Assembly: GCA_964482205.1 (NCBI GenBank)
Contig: CAYZWI010000010.1
Location: forward strand, 1 to 64,000
Origin: JAZDGX01 sp964482205
GTDB taxonomy: Bacteria; Eisenbacteria; RBG-16-71-46; CAIMUX01; WJJG01
Direction: 5' to 3'
Length of the DNA stretch: 64,000 bases
The notes beneath the pieces are model-generated. The model made no database searches, was not told where the DNA came from, and saw nothing but the letters and a program-made list of their open reading frames with translations. Position 1 is the stretch's first letter. Every line of letters begins with the position of its first letter. This document shows, in pieces, positions 35,301-43,293 of the stretch. The position numbers were made by a program, and so were the translations under genes.

Positions 35301-35484
35301 CGTGGATCTCGACATCTACGATGTGAGCGGACGCCTCGTCGAGCAGCTCGCGCGCGAGGAGGCCATGAAGCCGGGCTGGCACCGGGTCGCGTGGAGGGCC
35401 GAGCGACAAGCGACCGGCGTGTACTTCGCCCGCTTGACGGTGAACGGGGAGAGCGCCACCCAGAAGCTGATCCTCGTGCGGTAG
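32344..35484 (+). CDS. Secreted CapA-like protein with PKD, carbohydrate-binding-like and sorting domains
   Basis: The 1046-residue product starts at ATG 32344, which has GAGGAG 5 nt upstream. A long signal peptide (membrane core ALGLLLLFLALGAAAAA) ends near residue 60. A jelly-roll-like module follows (about 60-235), then a PKD domain (about 240-330, AWDFGDGASSALPNPSHSF). The CapA/PgsA-type metallophosphatase-like domain starts near residue 336. Its marks are ISINFTGDVFLGRG, VNAECAFTN, STGNNHIIDYG and NAHPHVLQGFEVYQG with HSLGNFMFD. A second jelly-roll (about 755-900) and the FlgD-Ig-like sorting module (LDIYDVSGRLVEQL, ATGVYFARL) finish it. CapA domains are linked to poly-gamma-glutamate synthesis; a secreted multidomain version is unusual. 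Enzymatic role is unproven. Confidence 0.9.
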   Translation: MKNFSRRPVGRMANEEERGGRQAFPGWRRARPHARALVALPARALGLLLLFLALGAAAAAGQTRQAVLCDFESGSASLTSYDGEDQSPSSWSVQSGNTYGGSDYALRIYGNSWKELAIAPQAVTQETVLQAALYIAERGEMQAIGFGDGSGNILFYCVAGTQLNLSDRWNVVYQSFYPIEEWHAYRFPLGEDWNDTWGYLPQITQIVFVNDRDNTQNGETFYDEICDVTDEISIAPRVQIQKIPGACKVAALGNDLYRLDMQFQALVFDPDSETHTYAWDFGDGASSALPNPSHSFTATADYTFTVSLDVADDSGLFGRDTCQVAVEPSPENGEISINFTGDVFLGRGYEQWGGLIDTYGVEYLFTPTLDILGNAADVTMVNAECAFTNRGTPHPSKSVVFRTSPDNIDGLVYAGVDVASTGNNHIIDYGCEGLEQTLEVFEQAGIEAGGSGANAYFALQPSYYTHDGIRLAFIDFCNRTGRADNEQPFYDAGYDKCGLGYWIEPNIERAIAQADSLADVVIAFPHSGIEYDSAPESRGDGMPTESIEVELCPPFVDPEDAPEVQFRIWPGLSDRELRYRAVDLGAAAVLNAHPHVLQGFEVYQGVLIAHSLGNFMFDLYYPETMPTMVLRARIDKEGVIGWTFKPAYIDQWIPRPASGRLGREILDRMADYSRVMNTWVGVDPEVMTGTIFLDPAEAHQLVSAQEGTQSLARNGDYYISRPIALAGEGSLSKITGIAGLGDDCEVRWGREVLWFGGFEEAEGHHMWDLNSSDEWLDDEVFHEGSHSLALRRAGSGTNVTTQLTRNLPAADTLQYSLTGWMKTSLAEGAKFSQRFYSSRYSTTPISSTDMGTEVDGTTDWTWYSCDITPPENATFFNVRCNLDGSQSGTGMAWFDDLRVVAWEPWQPAQLPMQVPFPNNYRFVQVRTGNAVYTTTVSYEETALTDGGASDLPFEPAPRVDVLMQAPSPNPFRGGTAIKFRLSANARVDLDIYDVSGRLVEQLAREEAMKPGWHRVAWRAERQATGVYFARLTVNGESATQKLILVR

Positions 35485-35522
35485 AGAAGCGGCGTTGTCG
35501 ATGCCAGCGCCGGCCGACAGGC

Positions 35523-35565
35523 TGCTATAGCACCAGATGAGCCGGCAGGCAAAGGTGCTATAGCA
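35523..35565. promoter_or_regulatory. Pair of TGCTATAGCA palindromes forming a 12-bp inverted repeat
   Basis: TGCTATAGCACC (35523-35534) and GGTGCTATAGCA (35554-35565) are exact reverse complements 19 bases apart. Each arm also holds the perfect 10-bp palindrome TGCTATAGCA. The palindrome centres are 33 bp apart, about three helical turns. They lie 201 bp before the DUF5362-like gene. This has the look of a double operator, or of divergent extended -10 elements. Confidence 0.55.
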
Positions 35566-35765
35566 TTCGCCGCGCCGCTTTTGTCACGAGGCCGGGCGAC
35601 GGGACTCCTCGCAGCCGCCCGGCTGCGCGATTCGCCATTCTTGCTCACCGTTGCCATCCATCGTAAGCTCTCCCCGCCGCAAGCCGATGCATCTCGTGAT
35701 CGTTCCGCGAAACCGGAATCGTAGCTGCGATTCAGGATCTGGTGCGCATGCTGGAGGGCGAAGCG

Positions 35766-36302
35766 ATGAATGAGCAAGAGAACCAACCGTTCGATTCTTC
35801 CGGACAAACGCCCGGCTCGCCGCCGGTCACACCGCCGGTTTCACCGCCCGCATCACCGCCGGTATCCCCGCCGGTCATACCGCCCGACCATGCGGGAATG
35901 CCGGCCTCTCCTCCGGCCGGGAACCGGATGGACATTCCGGTTCCACCCATGGATTGGCTTTCACGATTCCTGATTCCCGTCCAGGAGTCGCGGGGGTGGC
36001 TCAAATTCTTGGGCGTGGTCTTCATCGCTTCGGGCATTCTGACGGCACTGACGATTTTCGGACTCCTGTTCGCATGGGTGTACGTCTGGGCCGGCGTGCT
36101 CTTGTGGCAGGCGGGCAATCGCGCGGAGCAGGCCGCGCTGCGCCGGGATCCTTCCGAGCTCGAGCGCTATCTGGTGGATATGCGCAAGATCTTCATGATC
36201 GCCGGGATCGTCACCGCCATTGGGCTCGCCCTGACGGCGCTCGCCATCATCCTCGGCCTCGCCCTGGGTTGGATGGCGACGATGATGAGTCTGTTCTCTT
36301 GA
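35766..36302 (+). CDS. DUF5362-like small membrane protein with Pro-rich N-terminus
   Basis: The 178-residue protein starts at ATG 35766 with GGAGGG 7 nt upstream. Its N-terminal 60 residues are a disordered Pro/Ser/Val repeat (PPVTPPVSPPASPPVSPPVIPP). The C-terminal part has three hydrophobic segments. LKFLGVVFIASGILTALTI and LLFAWVYVWAGVLLWQAGNRA resemble the DUF5362 pattern, and the last spans IAGIVTAIGLALTALAIIL. Function is unknown. The paired palindromes upstream suggest it is tightly regulated. It reads toward the sensor kinase gene 269 bp downstream. Confidence 0.75.
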   Translation: MNEQENQPFDSSGQTPGSPPVTPPVSPPASPPVSPPVIPPDHAGMPASPPAGNRMDIPVPPMDWLSRFLIPVQESRGWLKFLGVVFIASGILTALTIFGLLFAWVYVWAGVLLWQAGNRAEQAALRRDPSELERYLVDMRKIFMIAGIVTAIGLALTALAIILGLALGWMATMMSLFS

Positions 36303-36571
36303 GCGGCTGCGCGCCAAGCGGGTGATGATTCGCTTCGAGCAGCCGTTTCGCGCGATCGGGCCGGGAAGGAGGGGGCCGCCAATCGCGACCGCCTCCCTCG
36401 CGCGGCCATCCTGATTGCACGAGAACCGCCAATTCGGAGATCGCCCGCCGGTTCCTTCTCCTCCGAATCCCCGCCCGCGCCAAGAGCGATAAAGCTCCTC
36501 TCCGCCGCCTCCGATCCTTATAGAGGCGCGTTGCGGCAACGAAGCATGCGCGGCCTCTTCCCGACGGGAAG

Positions 36572-39500
36572 ATGGCCGCTTCTTTCATCGAAACGGGAGA
36601 TCCGGTGCCAGGGCCATTCCACATTCCGGCCGGCTTTCTGCCTTTCTTGTGCGCTCTCGGCTCGGTCTCGATCGGCGCGTTAGCGCTCGACCGGCGACGA
36701 AGCGATGCGAGCCTGCCGTGGAGCATGCTCGGCGCGTTCGGTCTCGCGCACGCGGCCATGTTCTGGTGCGCGACCGCGAGTCTCGGCGTGGGCGGCCGGC
36801 CCGCCGCGGTGCTGGCGGATTTTGCCGCGCTCGCCTCGCTGCTCGCCCTGGCCGAATTCACGCGCGTCGCCGGCGGGGCGCGCTGGCCGCGCGTCCCGGG
36901 CCGCTGGGCGCTGGCCGCCGTCTCCGCGATTTGGGTCTGGGCGCGCTTCGCGGGCGCGCCGCCGCTCGCGTCCCTGCTGCTCTCCCTGGTTTGCGTAGGC
37001 GCGGCCGGGCTCGTGCTGCGCGCCATCGCACTCGGCGGACCCGATCCCTTCGGCCGGCTCTTGCGATACTTCGCGCTCGGCATCTTCGCGCACGCCTTCT
37101 TCGGCACCACCGATCACGCGATCGGACAAATGAGCGCGGCGTTCTCGCTCGCGCCCGCGACGCTGGCCGCGCGCGCTCTCGGGATCGCGATTCCCGTGAT
37201 CGTCGCCATGGCGGGTCTCGTCGCCGCGACGACGCTCGGGATGTATGCCTTCTGCCGCGAGGAACTGGTTCCGGGCAGCGGACTGCGCGCCGTTCGCGCG
37301 CGCATGCTGGCGGGATGTGTGTTCGCGACCGTCTCCACCGCCGGACTCGGATTCGCGATCACCGGCTTCTCCCTGCGCGCGAGCGGAGCGGGAGCCCTGC
37401 TGCTCCACGGCGCGATTCCCGGCGTCCTCGGGCTGCAATTCCTCATGCTGCGCGGGCTGATGAACACCTGGCAGGGATTGCTCGCCCGCGCGGGACGAAA
37501 TCGCTTCGAGAATGAATGCCTCCTGAGCGCGGTCGTCGAAACGGCCGGCGATGCGCTGCTCGTGGTCGATGAAGAAGGCCGCCCCGTCGCGAGCAACGCT
37601 TCCTTCCTCGACATGACCGGTCTCACTCCCGAGACCTTGCGGCAAATGGACGAGCCCGCCTTGCTGACCGCCTTCCGGCGCCAGCTCGTCTCGCCCGAAG
37701 AGTTCGCCTCGATGCGCGAGGTTCCGGGATCGTCCCAGGAAAGCCTGCACTTCGTGCGCTTGAAGGACGGGCGCGTCTTGCGATGCTCGGCGCGACCGCT
37801 TCCCGAGGGCGGGATCCTCAAAGGGCGCGTGTGGGTGTGGAGCGACGTCACCGCGCGAACCGAAAGCGAGCGCGAGCAGCGCGAACGCAACGCGCGCTTG
37901 GAGCGCCAAAGCGAAGCGCTCCTCCAATTGGCCGAAAGCCAGGACGAGTTGTACCGCGACCGGCCCTCGGGTCTGCGCCGGATCACGCAGGTGGCCGCCC
38001 ATACCTTGCATGTCGAGCAGGTGGGGGTGTGGCTGTACGACCAGGAAGGCGATGCGGTCGCGAATGTCTGGCGCTACGAACGCTCGGCCGGCCGTCACAC
38101 CGAAGCGCCCGACGAGCGCGCGCACGAGGAACCGGCGCACTTCGACGCCTTGCGATCGGAAGGCACGCTCGCGATCGGGGACGTGCGCCACGATTCACGC
38201 ACGCCCGGCTTCTGGGGCGATCATCACACCGCCCAGGGTTCGGTGGCTGTCCTGCACGCGCCCATTCGGGTGCGGGGCGCGATCATCGGATTGATGAGCT
38301 TCGGGCAGACCGGCCCGGTGCGCGCCTGGACGATCGACGAACAGATCTTCGCCGGCTGCATGGCCGATTGCGTCGCCAATATCCTCGAATCCGAAGAGCG
38401 CAAGCGCGTCGAGCAGGGATTGCAGCGCGCGCAACGCTTCCATCAGCAAGTGATCGAGACCGCCGTCACGCCCTTCTTCATGACCGACGACGACGGCCGC
38501 ATCCGCGCCGTCAACGACGCCTTCTGCGCCGCAACCGGCTTCTATCCCGAGGAAATCATCGGGCGTCATCACACCGCCCTGGCTCAGGAACGCTGCGGGG
38601 CCGATTGCCCGCTCGCCGATCCGAACCTGGCGCGGCGGGTGGCTCGCCACAAGTGCGGGATCGACACCAAGGACGGCCGCCAGCTCGAGATCCTGCTCAA
38701 CATCTCGGCCGTGGAGGATTCGGCCGGACTGGTGCAGGGACGGCTCTTCTCCTTCGTCGATTTGACCGAGGCGCAGGCGGCGCGGCGCGAAACCGACACC
38801 GTGCTCCGCGAGACCGAAGCGACCCGCGACATGGCACGCGTGCACCGCGAGCGGCGCGAGCAACTCGAGCGGGACCTGGATGCCGCGCGCGAACGCGTGG
38901 CCCAACTGGAGAAAGAGGCGGACGAGGCGGCCGCGAGCAGGCAGCGCGAACGGGAAGCGCAAGCGCAGGAGCGCGCCGCGCACTCGCGAGAAGGCGACGC
39001 GGGCAAGCGAGCGCTCGAGGCCCGCGCCCGGGAATGCGATGCGCTGCAGGCGAAGCTCGCGAGCGTCGAGAAGGAAGCGCGCGCGCAGGCGGACGAGCTG
39101 CGGCGCAAAGTGGAAGGCGCCGAGCGGCGAAGCGCTTCGCTGGTCACCGAGCTCGAACGCACGCGCAACGACGCCGCGCGGGCGCAGAGCGAGAGCGAGC
39201 GGACGGCCGCGCGCGTCCGGGAATTGGAGCAGCAGCGCGAGGAAGAACGCGCCCGGTTCCAGGGCGAAACGGAACAGGCCTGGGAGGAGCGCCGGCGCGA
39301 GCTCGAAGCCGCGCGCGCAGCCTTCGCCGCCGAGATGGGAGAGGCGCGCGAGGAGTTCGCGACGCAGATGCGGAACGCGAATGAGGAGCATGCGGCGCAA
39401 TTGCGTGCGGTCGAGGAGCGATGCGCCGCGCAAGCGCGCGAGTGCCAGGACCAATGCGCGGCCCAGGTGCGAGAGTCTCAAGAACAGTGCGCGGCCCAGG

Positions 39501-41476
39501 TGCGGGCCGTTCACGAAGAGGCGCGGGCAAGCGCGGAACAGCAACGGGCGGTCGCGGAGCAAGCGCGCGCGAGCCTGGGCGATGGGCGCCGGGCGGTGGC
39601 GCAGCGCATCGTGGCGCTGCGCAAGCGAACGCGTGAAGCTCTTGCGCAAGCGCGCAAGAGCGAAACGGAGGCGGCCGCTCGCGCGCAGCGCGAGCTCGAA
39701 GAGCGCGCGGCGGAGCTCGCACGCGAAGCGAGCGAACGGATCGCCCAGGTGGAGCGCGAGGCCGAAGAGCGAGTGGAACGAATCCGCCGCGAGGCGGATC
39801 GCAAGGTGACCGGACTGCTCGAAGAGCAGGCCGAAGGCCGGTCCCGGTCGGTTCGTGAGTGGCAGCGCCGCTGCGTGGACTTCGAGCGCCAGGCGGGCGA
39901 AGAAGCGGAGAAGCGCACGCGCGTCGAGCAACAATTCGTTGCGTTGAACGATAAGCTGCGAGAAATGGACGCGCGCATGGAGGCAGAGGCGGCGCGTTCG
40001 AAAGCAGACGCGGAGACGATCGCCCGGCTGGAACAGGAAGCGCGCGAACGGATCGAGCAGATGAATGCCCGCATGCGCGAACGCACGGCGCATGAGCAGG
40101 AAGAGGCGGGGCGTCGCATCGCGGAAGAGAAGCGGGAAGCGGATCTGCGCGTCGCGGAAGCAAAGAGGCAAGCGGACCGGCGCATCCAGCAAGCGGAAGA
40201 GGAAGCCGGTCGGCGCATCGCGCAAGTGATGGAGGAATCCGGCCGCCGGGAGGATCAAGCCCAAGCGCGCGGACAAGCGCAGGCGCAGGGGAAGGGCCAG
40301 GCCCAGATGCTGGCGGCCGAACTGGATGCGGCGCGCAGGCGATTGAGCGAACTGGCCGAAGAGGTGCGCGCTTCCCAGGCCGCCAAAGGCCGGTTCCTCG
40401 CGAATCTCTCCCATGGCATTCGCCATCCCATGAACGCGATCGTCGGCATGACCGAGCGCGCCTTGTCCGGCCGGCTCTCGGCGGATCAGCGCAAGCAGCT
40501 CGAGGCGGCGCAATCTTCGGCGCGCGCGCTGCTCGTGTTGCTCGATGATCTCTTCGATCTCTCCCGCGTGGAAACGGGCCATCTCGAGTTGGAGCCGGTC
40601 GAATTCGACTTGCGTTGCGTGGTCATGTCGGCGCTCGATCCCTTCGTGGCCCGCGCGGCCGAGAAGGAGATCGTCTTCAACTGGTGTTTCTCCTCCGAGA
40701 TTCCCGATGTCCTGATCGGCGATCCGGCGCGCTTGCGCCAAGCGCTCATGAATGTGGTCGGGAACGCGTTCCAGTTCACCGAGAAGGGCCGTATCGAAGT
40801 GGGCGTGGCTCCCGTTCCGGAAAGCGACGACTCTCTGGGATTGCTCTTTACGGTGAAGGACACGGGCATCGGGATTCCGCAGCAGAGGCTGCAAGTGCTC
40901 CTCGATCCGGCGCACGCCGTCACGACTTCTCCCGGAGAGCCGGGTACCGGGCTTGGGCTAGCCATCACGGGCGAACTCGTGAAGATGATGGGCGGGCGTC
41001 TGTGGGCCGAGAGCCGCGAAGGATCCGGCTCGACCTTCCACTTCACCGCGAGAATGCGGCTCAGCGGGCGCGGATCTTGCGCGGCGGATGCGGGGAAGGC
41101 GCTGTCGGATCGCAATGCTTCGCTCGAACGGCCGGATGCACTGGCGATCGATCTCGACGAATTGATCCGGGATGCGGGCGGCCGTCGCGCGGCGCGCGAA
41201 CGCCTGGATGCCTTCTTCAAGGAATCGCCGCGCATGCTCGCCCGTGTGCGACAGGCGCTGCTCGGCAAGAACGCGATCGCCTTAGGGGTGGCCGTGCACT
41301 TGCTGAAGGGGGCCGCCGGAAACCTCTCAGCGGAGAATGTCCGGCGCACTGCGGAAGCTCTCGAAGGCCACGCGCGCAAAGGCGACATGGAAGGCGCGCG
41401 CCGGTTGGCGAAAGCGTTGGAAGACGAGATCTGCCGCTTGCGCGACGCGGCTCAGCATCTCGACAAGGCGGCCTGA
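36572..41476 (+). CDS. Large membrane sensor histidine kinase with PAS-GAF-PAS, long coiled coil and HPt domain
   Basis: The 1634-residue protein opens with about eight membrane segments (residues 10-300). A PAS domain follows (about 315-425, ETAGDALLVVDEEGRPVASN), then GAF (about 450-600) and a second PAS (about 625-730, TPFFMTDDDGRIRAVNDAF). Roughly residues 735-1265 are an uninterrupted Glu/Arg/Ala-rich coiled coil. The HisKA box reads FLANLSHGIRHPMNAIVG; Gly-Ile-Arg-His replaces the usual Glu-Ile-Arg-Thr around the phospho-acceptor His. HATPase boxes are present (NVVGNAFQF, DTGIGIP, GTGLGLAI). A C-terminal HPt domain (AVHLLKGAAGNL, His near 1573) ends the protein without any receiver domain. 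Some coil heptads hold Cys (about 950-975, CAAQ repeats), possibly a redox element. The start lacks a clear SD. Confidence 0.9.
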   Translation: MAASFIETGDPVPGPFHIPAGFLPFLCALGSVSIGALALDRRRSDASLPWSMLGAFGLAHAAMFWCATASLGVGGRPAAVLADFAALASLLALAEFTRVAGGARWPRVPGRWALAAVSAIWVWARFAGAPPLASLLLSLVCVGAAGLVLRAIALGGPDPFGRLLRYFALGIFAHAFFGTTDHAIGQMSAAFSLAPATLAARALGIAIPVIVAMAGLVAATTLGMYAFCREELVPGSGLRAVRARMLAGCVFATVSTAGLGFAITGFSLRASGAGALLLHGAIPGVLGLQFLMLRGLMNTWQGLLARAGRNRFENECLLSAVVETAGDALLVVDEEGRPVASNASFLDMTGLTPETLRQMDEPALLTAFRRQLVSPEEFASMREVPGSSQESLHFVRLKDGRVLRCSARPLPEGGILKGRVWVWSDVTARTESEREQRERNARLERQSEALLQLAESQDELYRDRPSGLRRITQVAAHTLHVEQVGVWLYDQEGDAVANVWRYERSAGRHTEAPDERAHEEPAHFDALRSEGTLAIGDVRHDSRTPGFWGDHHTAQGSVAVLHAPIRVRGAIIGLMSFGQTGPVRAWTIDEQIFAGCMADCVANILESEERKRVEQGLQRAQRFHQQVIETAVTPFFMTDDDGRIRAVNDAFCAATGFYPEEIIGRHHTALAQERCGADCPLADPNLARRVARHKCGIDTKDGRQLEILLNISAVEDSAGLVQGRLFSFVDLTEAQAARRETDTVLRETEATRDMARVHRERREQLERDLDAARERVAQLEKEADEAAASRQREREAQAQERAAHSREGDAGKRALEARARECDALQAKLASVEKEARAQADELRRKVEGAERRSASLVTELERTRNDAARAQSESERTAARVRELEQQREEERARFQGETEQAWEERRRELEAARAAFAAEMGEAREEFATQMRNANEEHAAQLRAVEERCAAQARECQDQCAAQVRESQEQCAAQVRAVHEEARASAEQQRAVAEQARASLGDGRRAVAQRIVALRKRTREALAQARKSETEAAARAQRELEERAAELAREASERIAQVEREAEERVERIRREADRKVTGLLEEQAEGRSRSVREWQRRCVDFERQAGEEAEKRTRVEQQFVALNDKLREMDARMEAEAARSKADAETIARLEQEARERIEQMNARMRERTAHEQEEAGRRIAEEKREADLRVAEAKRQADRRIQQAEEEAGRRIAQVMEESGRREDQAQARGQAQAQGKGQAQMLAAELDAARRRLSELAEEVRASQAAKGRFLANLSHGIRHPMNAIVGMTERALSGRLSADQRKQLEAAQSSARALLVLLDDLFDLSRVETGHLELEPVEFDLRCVVMSALDPFVARAAEKEIVFNWCFSSEIPDVLIGDPARLRQALMNVVGNAFQFTEKGRIEVGVAPVPESDDSLGLLFTVKDTGIGIPQQRLQVLLDPAHAVTTSPGEPGTGLGLAITGELVKMMGGRLWAESREGSGSTFHFTARMRLSGRGSCAADAGKALSDRNASLERPDALAIDLDELIRDAGGRRAARERLDAFFKESPRMLARVRQALLGKNAIALGVAVHLLKGAAGNLSAENVRRTAEALEGHARKGDMEGARRLAKALEDEICRLRDAAQHLDKAA

Positions 41477-41485
41477 GCAAGAACA

Positions 41486-41508
41486 GGAGGCCGCATCGGC
41501 CGGCCTCC
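41486..41508. terminator. Hairpin between the kinase gene and the B-box gene
   Basis: GGAGGCCG and CGGCCTCC form an 8-bp stem with a seven-base loop in the 120-bp gap between convergent genes. There is no clear U-tail. Confidence 0.4.
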
Positions 41509-41596
41509 CGAATCCTCGATCTTGGACCTCGTGGGACGAATCCTCCGCTCCACCCGCCTCTCGATGGCCTGCCGGAGCGCGCCTGCGCGGGGGGCG

Positions 41597-42250
41597 CTAT
41601 GTTGTGGTCGCGGCCTTCTTCGCGCCTTCCCGCGACAGCTCTCGTTTCGTCCGCAGATATTTCACGAGCAGGTGGATGCCGCCGGCGAGAATCGCGAGCG
41701 GCCAGATGGGTTCGAGAAACGCGAGCGAGATCCCGAAGGTGATTTCGAGCGTCAAGAGCAACCCCAGCAGCAGAAGCAGAATGCCTCCCACCAGCGGGCT
41801 GTCGGTCGGCATCTTGGGGATCGCTTCTCCGGTCATCGATTCGTTGTACAAGCGCGCGCGGCGAACCGCGTCGATCACCGTGAAGATCCAGAAGAAACTC
41901 AAGAAGAAGCCGAGAAAAGGCTCCCATTGCATGAGTCGTTTTCCGGCCAGCAGGGTGATCAGGGCGGCGATGACCGCAGCATGCAGAAAGCCCGCCGCGT
42001 AGTAGCCGACATAGATCTGGCCCGCTCCCGGAAAGAGCGAAAGCAGGCCCGCCACCGTCGGCGATTTGCGCAGGCGCGCACGCCTGGCGCCGGGCGCATC
42101 CGCGCCGCCATCTTTCTGCAGTCTTCGTTCAGTGCATTCCTTGCAGCGCGGCTTGTCGCTCCACTGGATGGCGCACGAATCGCACACCGGCGCTCCGCAC
42201 TCCGCGCAGGTTGTGCCGGCCGGCACTCCGCTGTGATGCTTGCAGTCCAT
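41597..42250 (-). CDS. Membrane protein with N-terminal B-box-type zinc finger
   Basis: The 217-residue protein begins with a metal-binding finger (MDCKHHSGVPAGTTCAECGA, then CDSCAIQW and CKECTERR). The spacing fits a bacterial B-box-like finger. A basic linker leads to TM2-like and other membrane segments (SPTVAGLLSLFPGAGQIYVGYYAAGF is the TM2-like start, followed by about five helices). GGAGGG lies 5 nt before ATG 42250. It follows the anti-sigma gene by 8 bp and is the third gene of the sigma-factor operon. It may take part in signalling at the membrane; its function is unknown. Confidence 0.82.
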   Translation of the reverse strand: MDCKHHSGVPAGTTCAECGAPVCDSCAIQWSDKPRCKECTERRLQKDGGADAPGARRARLRKSPTVAGLLSLFPGAGQIYVGYYAAGFLHAAVIAALITLLAGKRLMQWEPFLGFFLSFFWIFTVIDAVRRARLYNESMTGEAIPKMPTDSPLVGGILLLLLGLLLTLEITFGISLAFLEPIWPLAILAGGIHLLVKYLRTKRELSREGAKKAATTT

Positions 42251-42258
42251 GTTCCCTC

Positions 42259-43293
42259 CTAACGATGAGGCCATGATGGGGGCGCTTCCCCCGAAGGCGT
42301 TTCGCCGCCGCCCGCGCGCGTTCCGGCCGGCAGAGAAGCCGGTTGCCCGGGAATCGGCGCGGTCGAATCCTGGCCCGACGAGTTTTCAGACGGCGAGGTT
42401 GTAAGCGGGCCATCTTCTCGCGCGGGATGCGGCTCTTCCGCGCGATGGAACAGCATCCCGAACCACAAGCGCACGATGTCGACGCCGGTTCCTGGAGGAG
42501 CGCCGGGAGCGAGAACGCGATCGCATGCCTGGCCCGCCCACTCGCGCATCCGGCGAATCGGCGTTTCCACGAGCGCGTCGCTCACGAGCCCCGCCATGCG
42601 CGCGGCGGGCGGATGCGAGAGCGTCTCGCCCAGTTTTTCCCAATGGTCGTCTTGGCTACGATGGTCGCTCCCGTCGAGATCGAGGGACTCGATCGCCGCG
42701 ACGGCGCTGCGCACCGGCTGGCCGAGCGAGGGCCCGGTCAACAGGGCACAGACGAGCGCGCCTTCCCACACGAGACCCGGTCTGCGCCACATGGCCGCCA
42801 GGGTCTGAAAGAAGCCGGGCGCCCGCGTGCGGACCGTCCGCTCGAGAACCGCGGCGGTGAATTCGCGGCCCGCCTCCAGACGAGGGAATTCCGCGCACCA
42901 TCGAGGCAGGCTGCGCATGGCCGCGGCCAGCGTCCGGCAGCGCGGACACTCGGCGAGATGAGCGTCGATGCGAAGCGCGCGGGCCGCATCCTCGCCGTCC
43001 CATTCCGCGGCCAGGAGCTCTTCGACCGCCGAGCAATCGCTCGCGCGCATTTCCGGGAGCAGAGGATTCGCCCGCGTGGTGCGGCGCAGAACGCCGTCCA
43101 GCCAGGCCTCGGCTTCCGCGGCATCGTCGAAGAACGATGCGTCCATCTGCGGCGCTGCGGACATGCGCTCGCAGGCGAGCGCGTGGCAGCGGGCGCAGAC
43201 GCTTTCGTGGGCGGCCAGCGCTTCGAAATCCTCGGGCGCAAGATCCGCTCGCAGGTAGTCGTTCAGACGCGCGTGGAAGCGATCACAGTTCAA
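42259..43293 (-). CDS. Putative zinc-binding anti-sigma factor
   Basis: The 344-residue product is best started at TTG 43293, which has GGAGG 5 nt upstream and overlaps the sigma gene by 11 bp. The next ATG upstream has no SD. Two His/Cys clusters typical of ZAS anti-sigma factors appear: HESVCARCHALAC near residue 30 and HLAECPRCRTL near residue 120. A moderately hydrophobic stretch (LVWEGALVCALLTGPSLG) may be a membrane segment. The C-terminus is Pro/Ser/Gly-rich and disordered. Gene order and the double zinc finger point to control of the adjacent ECF sigma factor. The duplicated finger and long C-terminal region are unusual. Confidence 0.75.
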   Translation of the reverse strand: MNCDRFHARLNDYLRADLAPEDFEALAAHESVCARCHALACERMSAAPQMDASFFDDAAEAEAWLDGVLRRTTRANPLLPEMRASDCSAVEELLAAEWDGEDAARALRIDAHLAECPRCRTLAAAMRSLPRWCAEFPRLEAGREFTAAVLERTVRTRAPGFFQTLAAMWRRPGLVWEGALVCALLTGPSLGQPVRSAVAAIESLDLDGSDHRSQDDHWEKLGETLSHPPAARMAGLVSDALVETPIRRMREWAGQACDRVLAPGAPPGTGVDIVRLWFGMLFHRAEEPHPAREDGPLTTSPSENSSGQDSTAPIPGQPASLPAGTRAGGGETPSGEAPPSWPHR

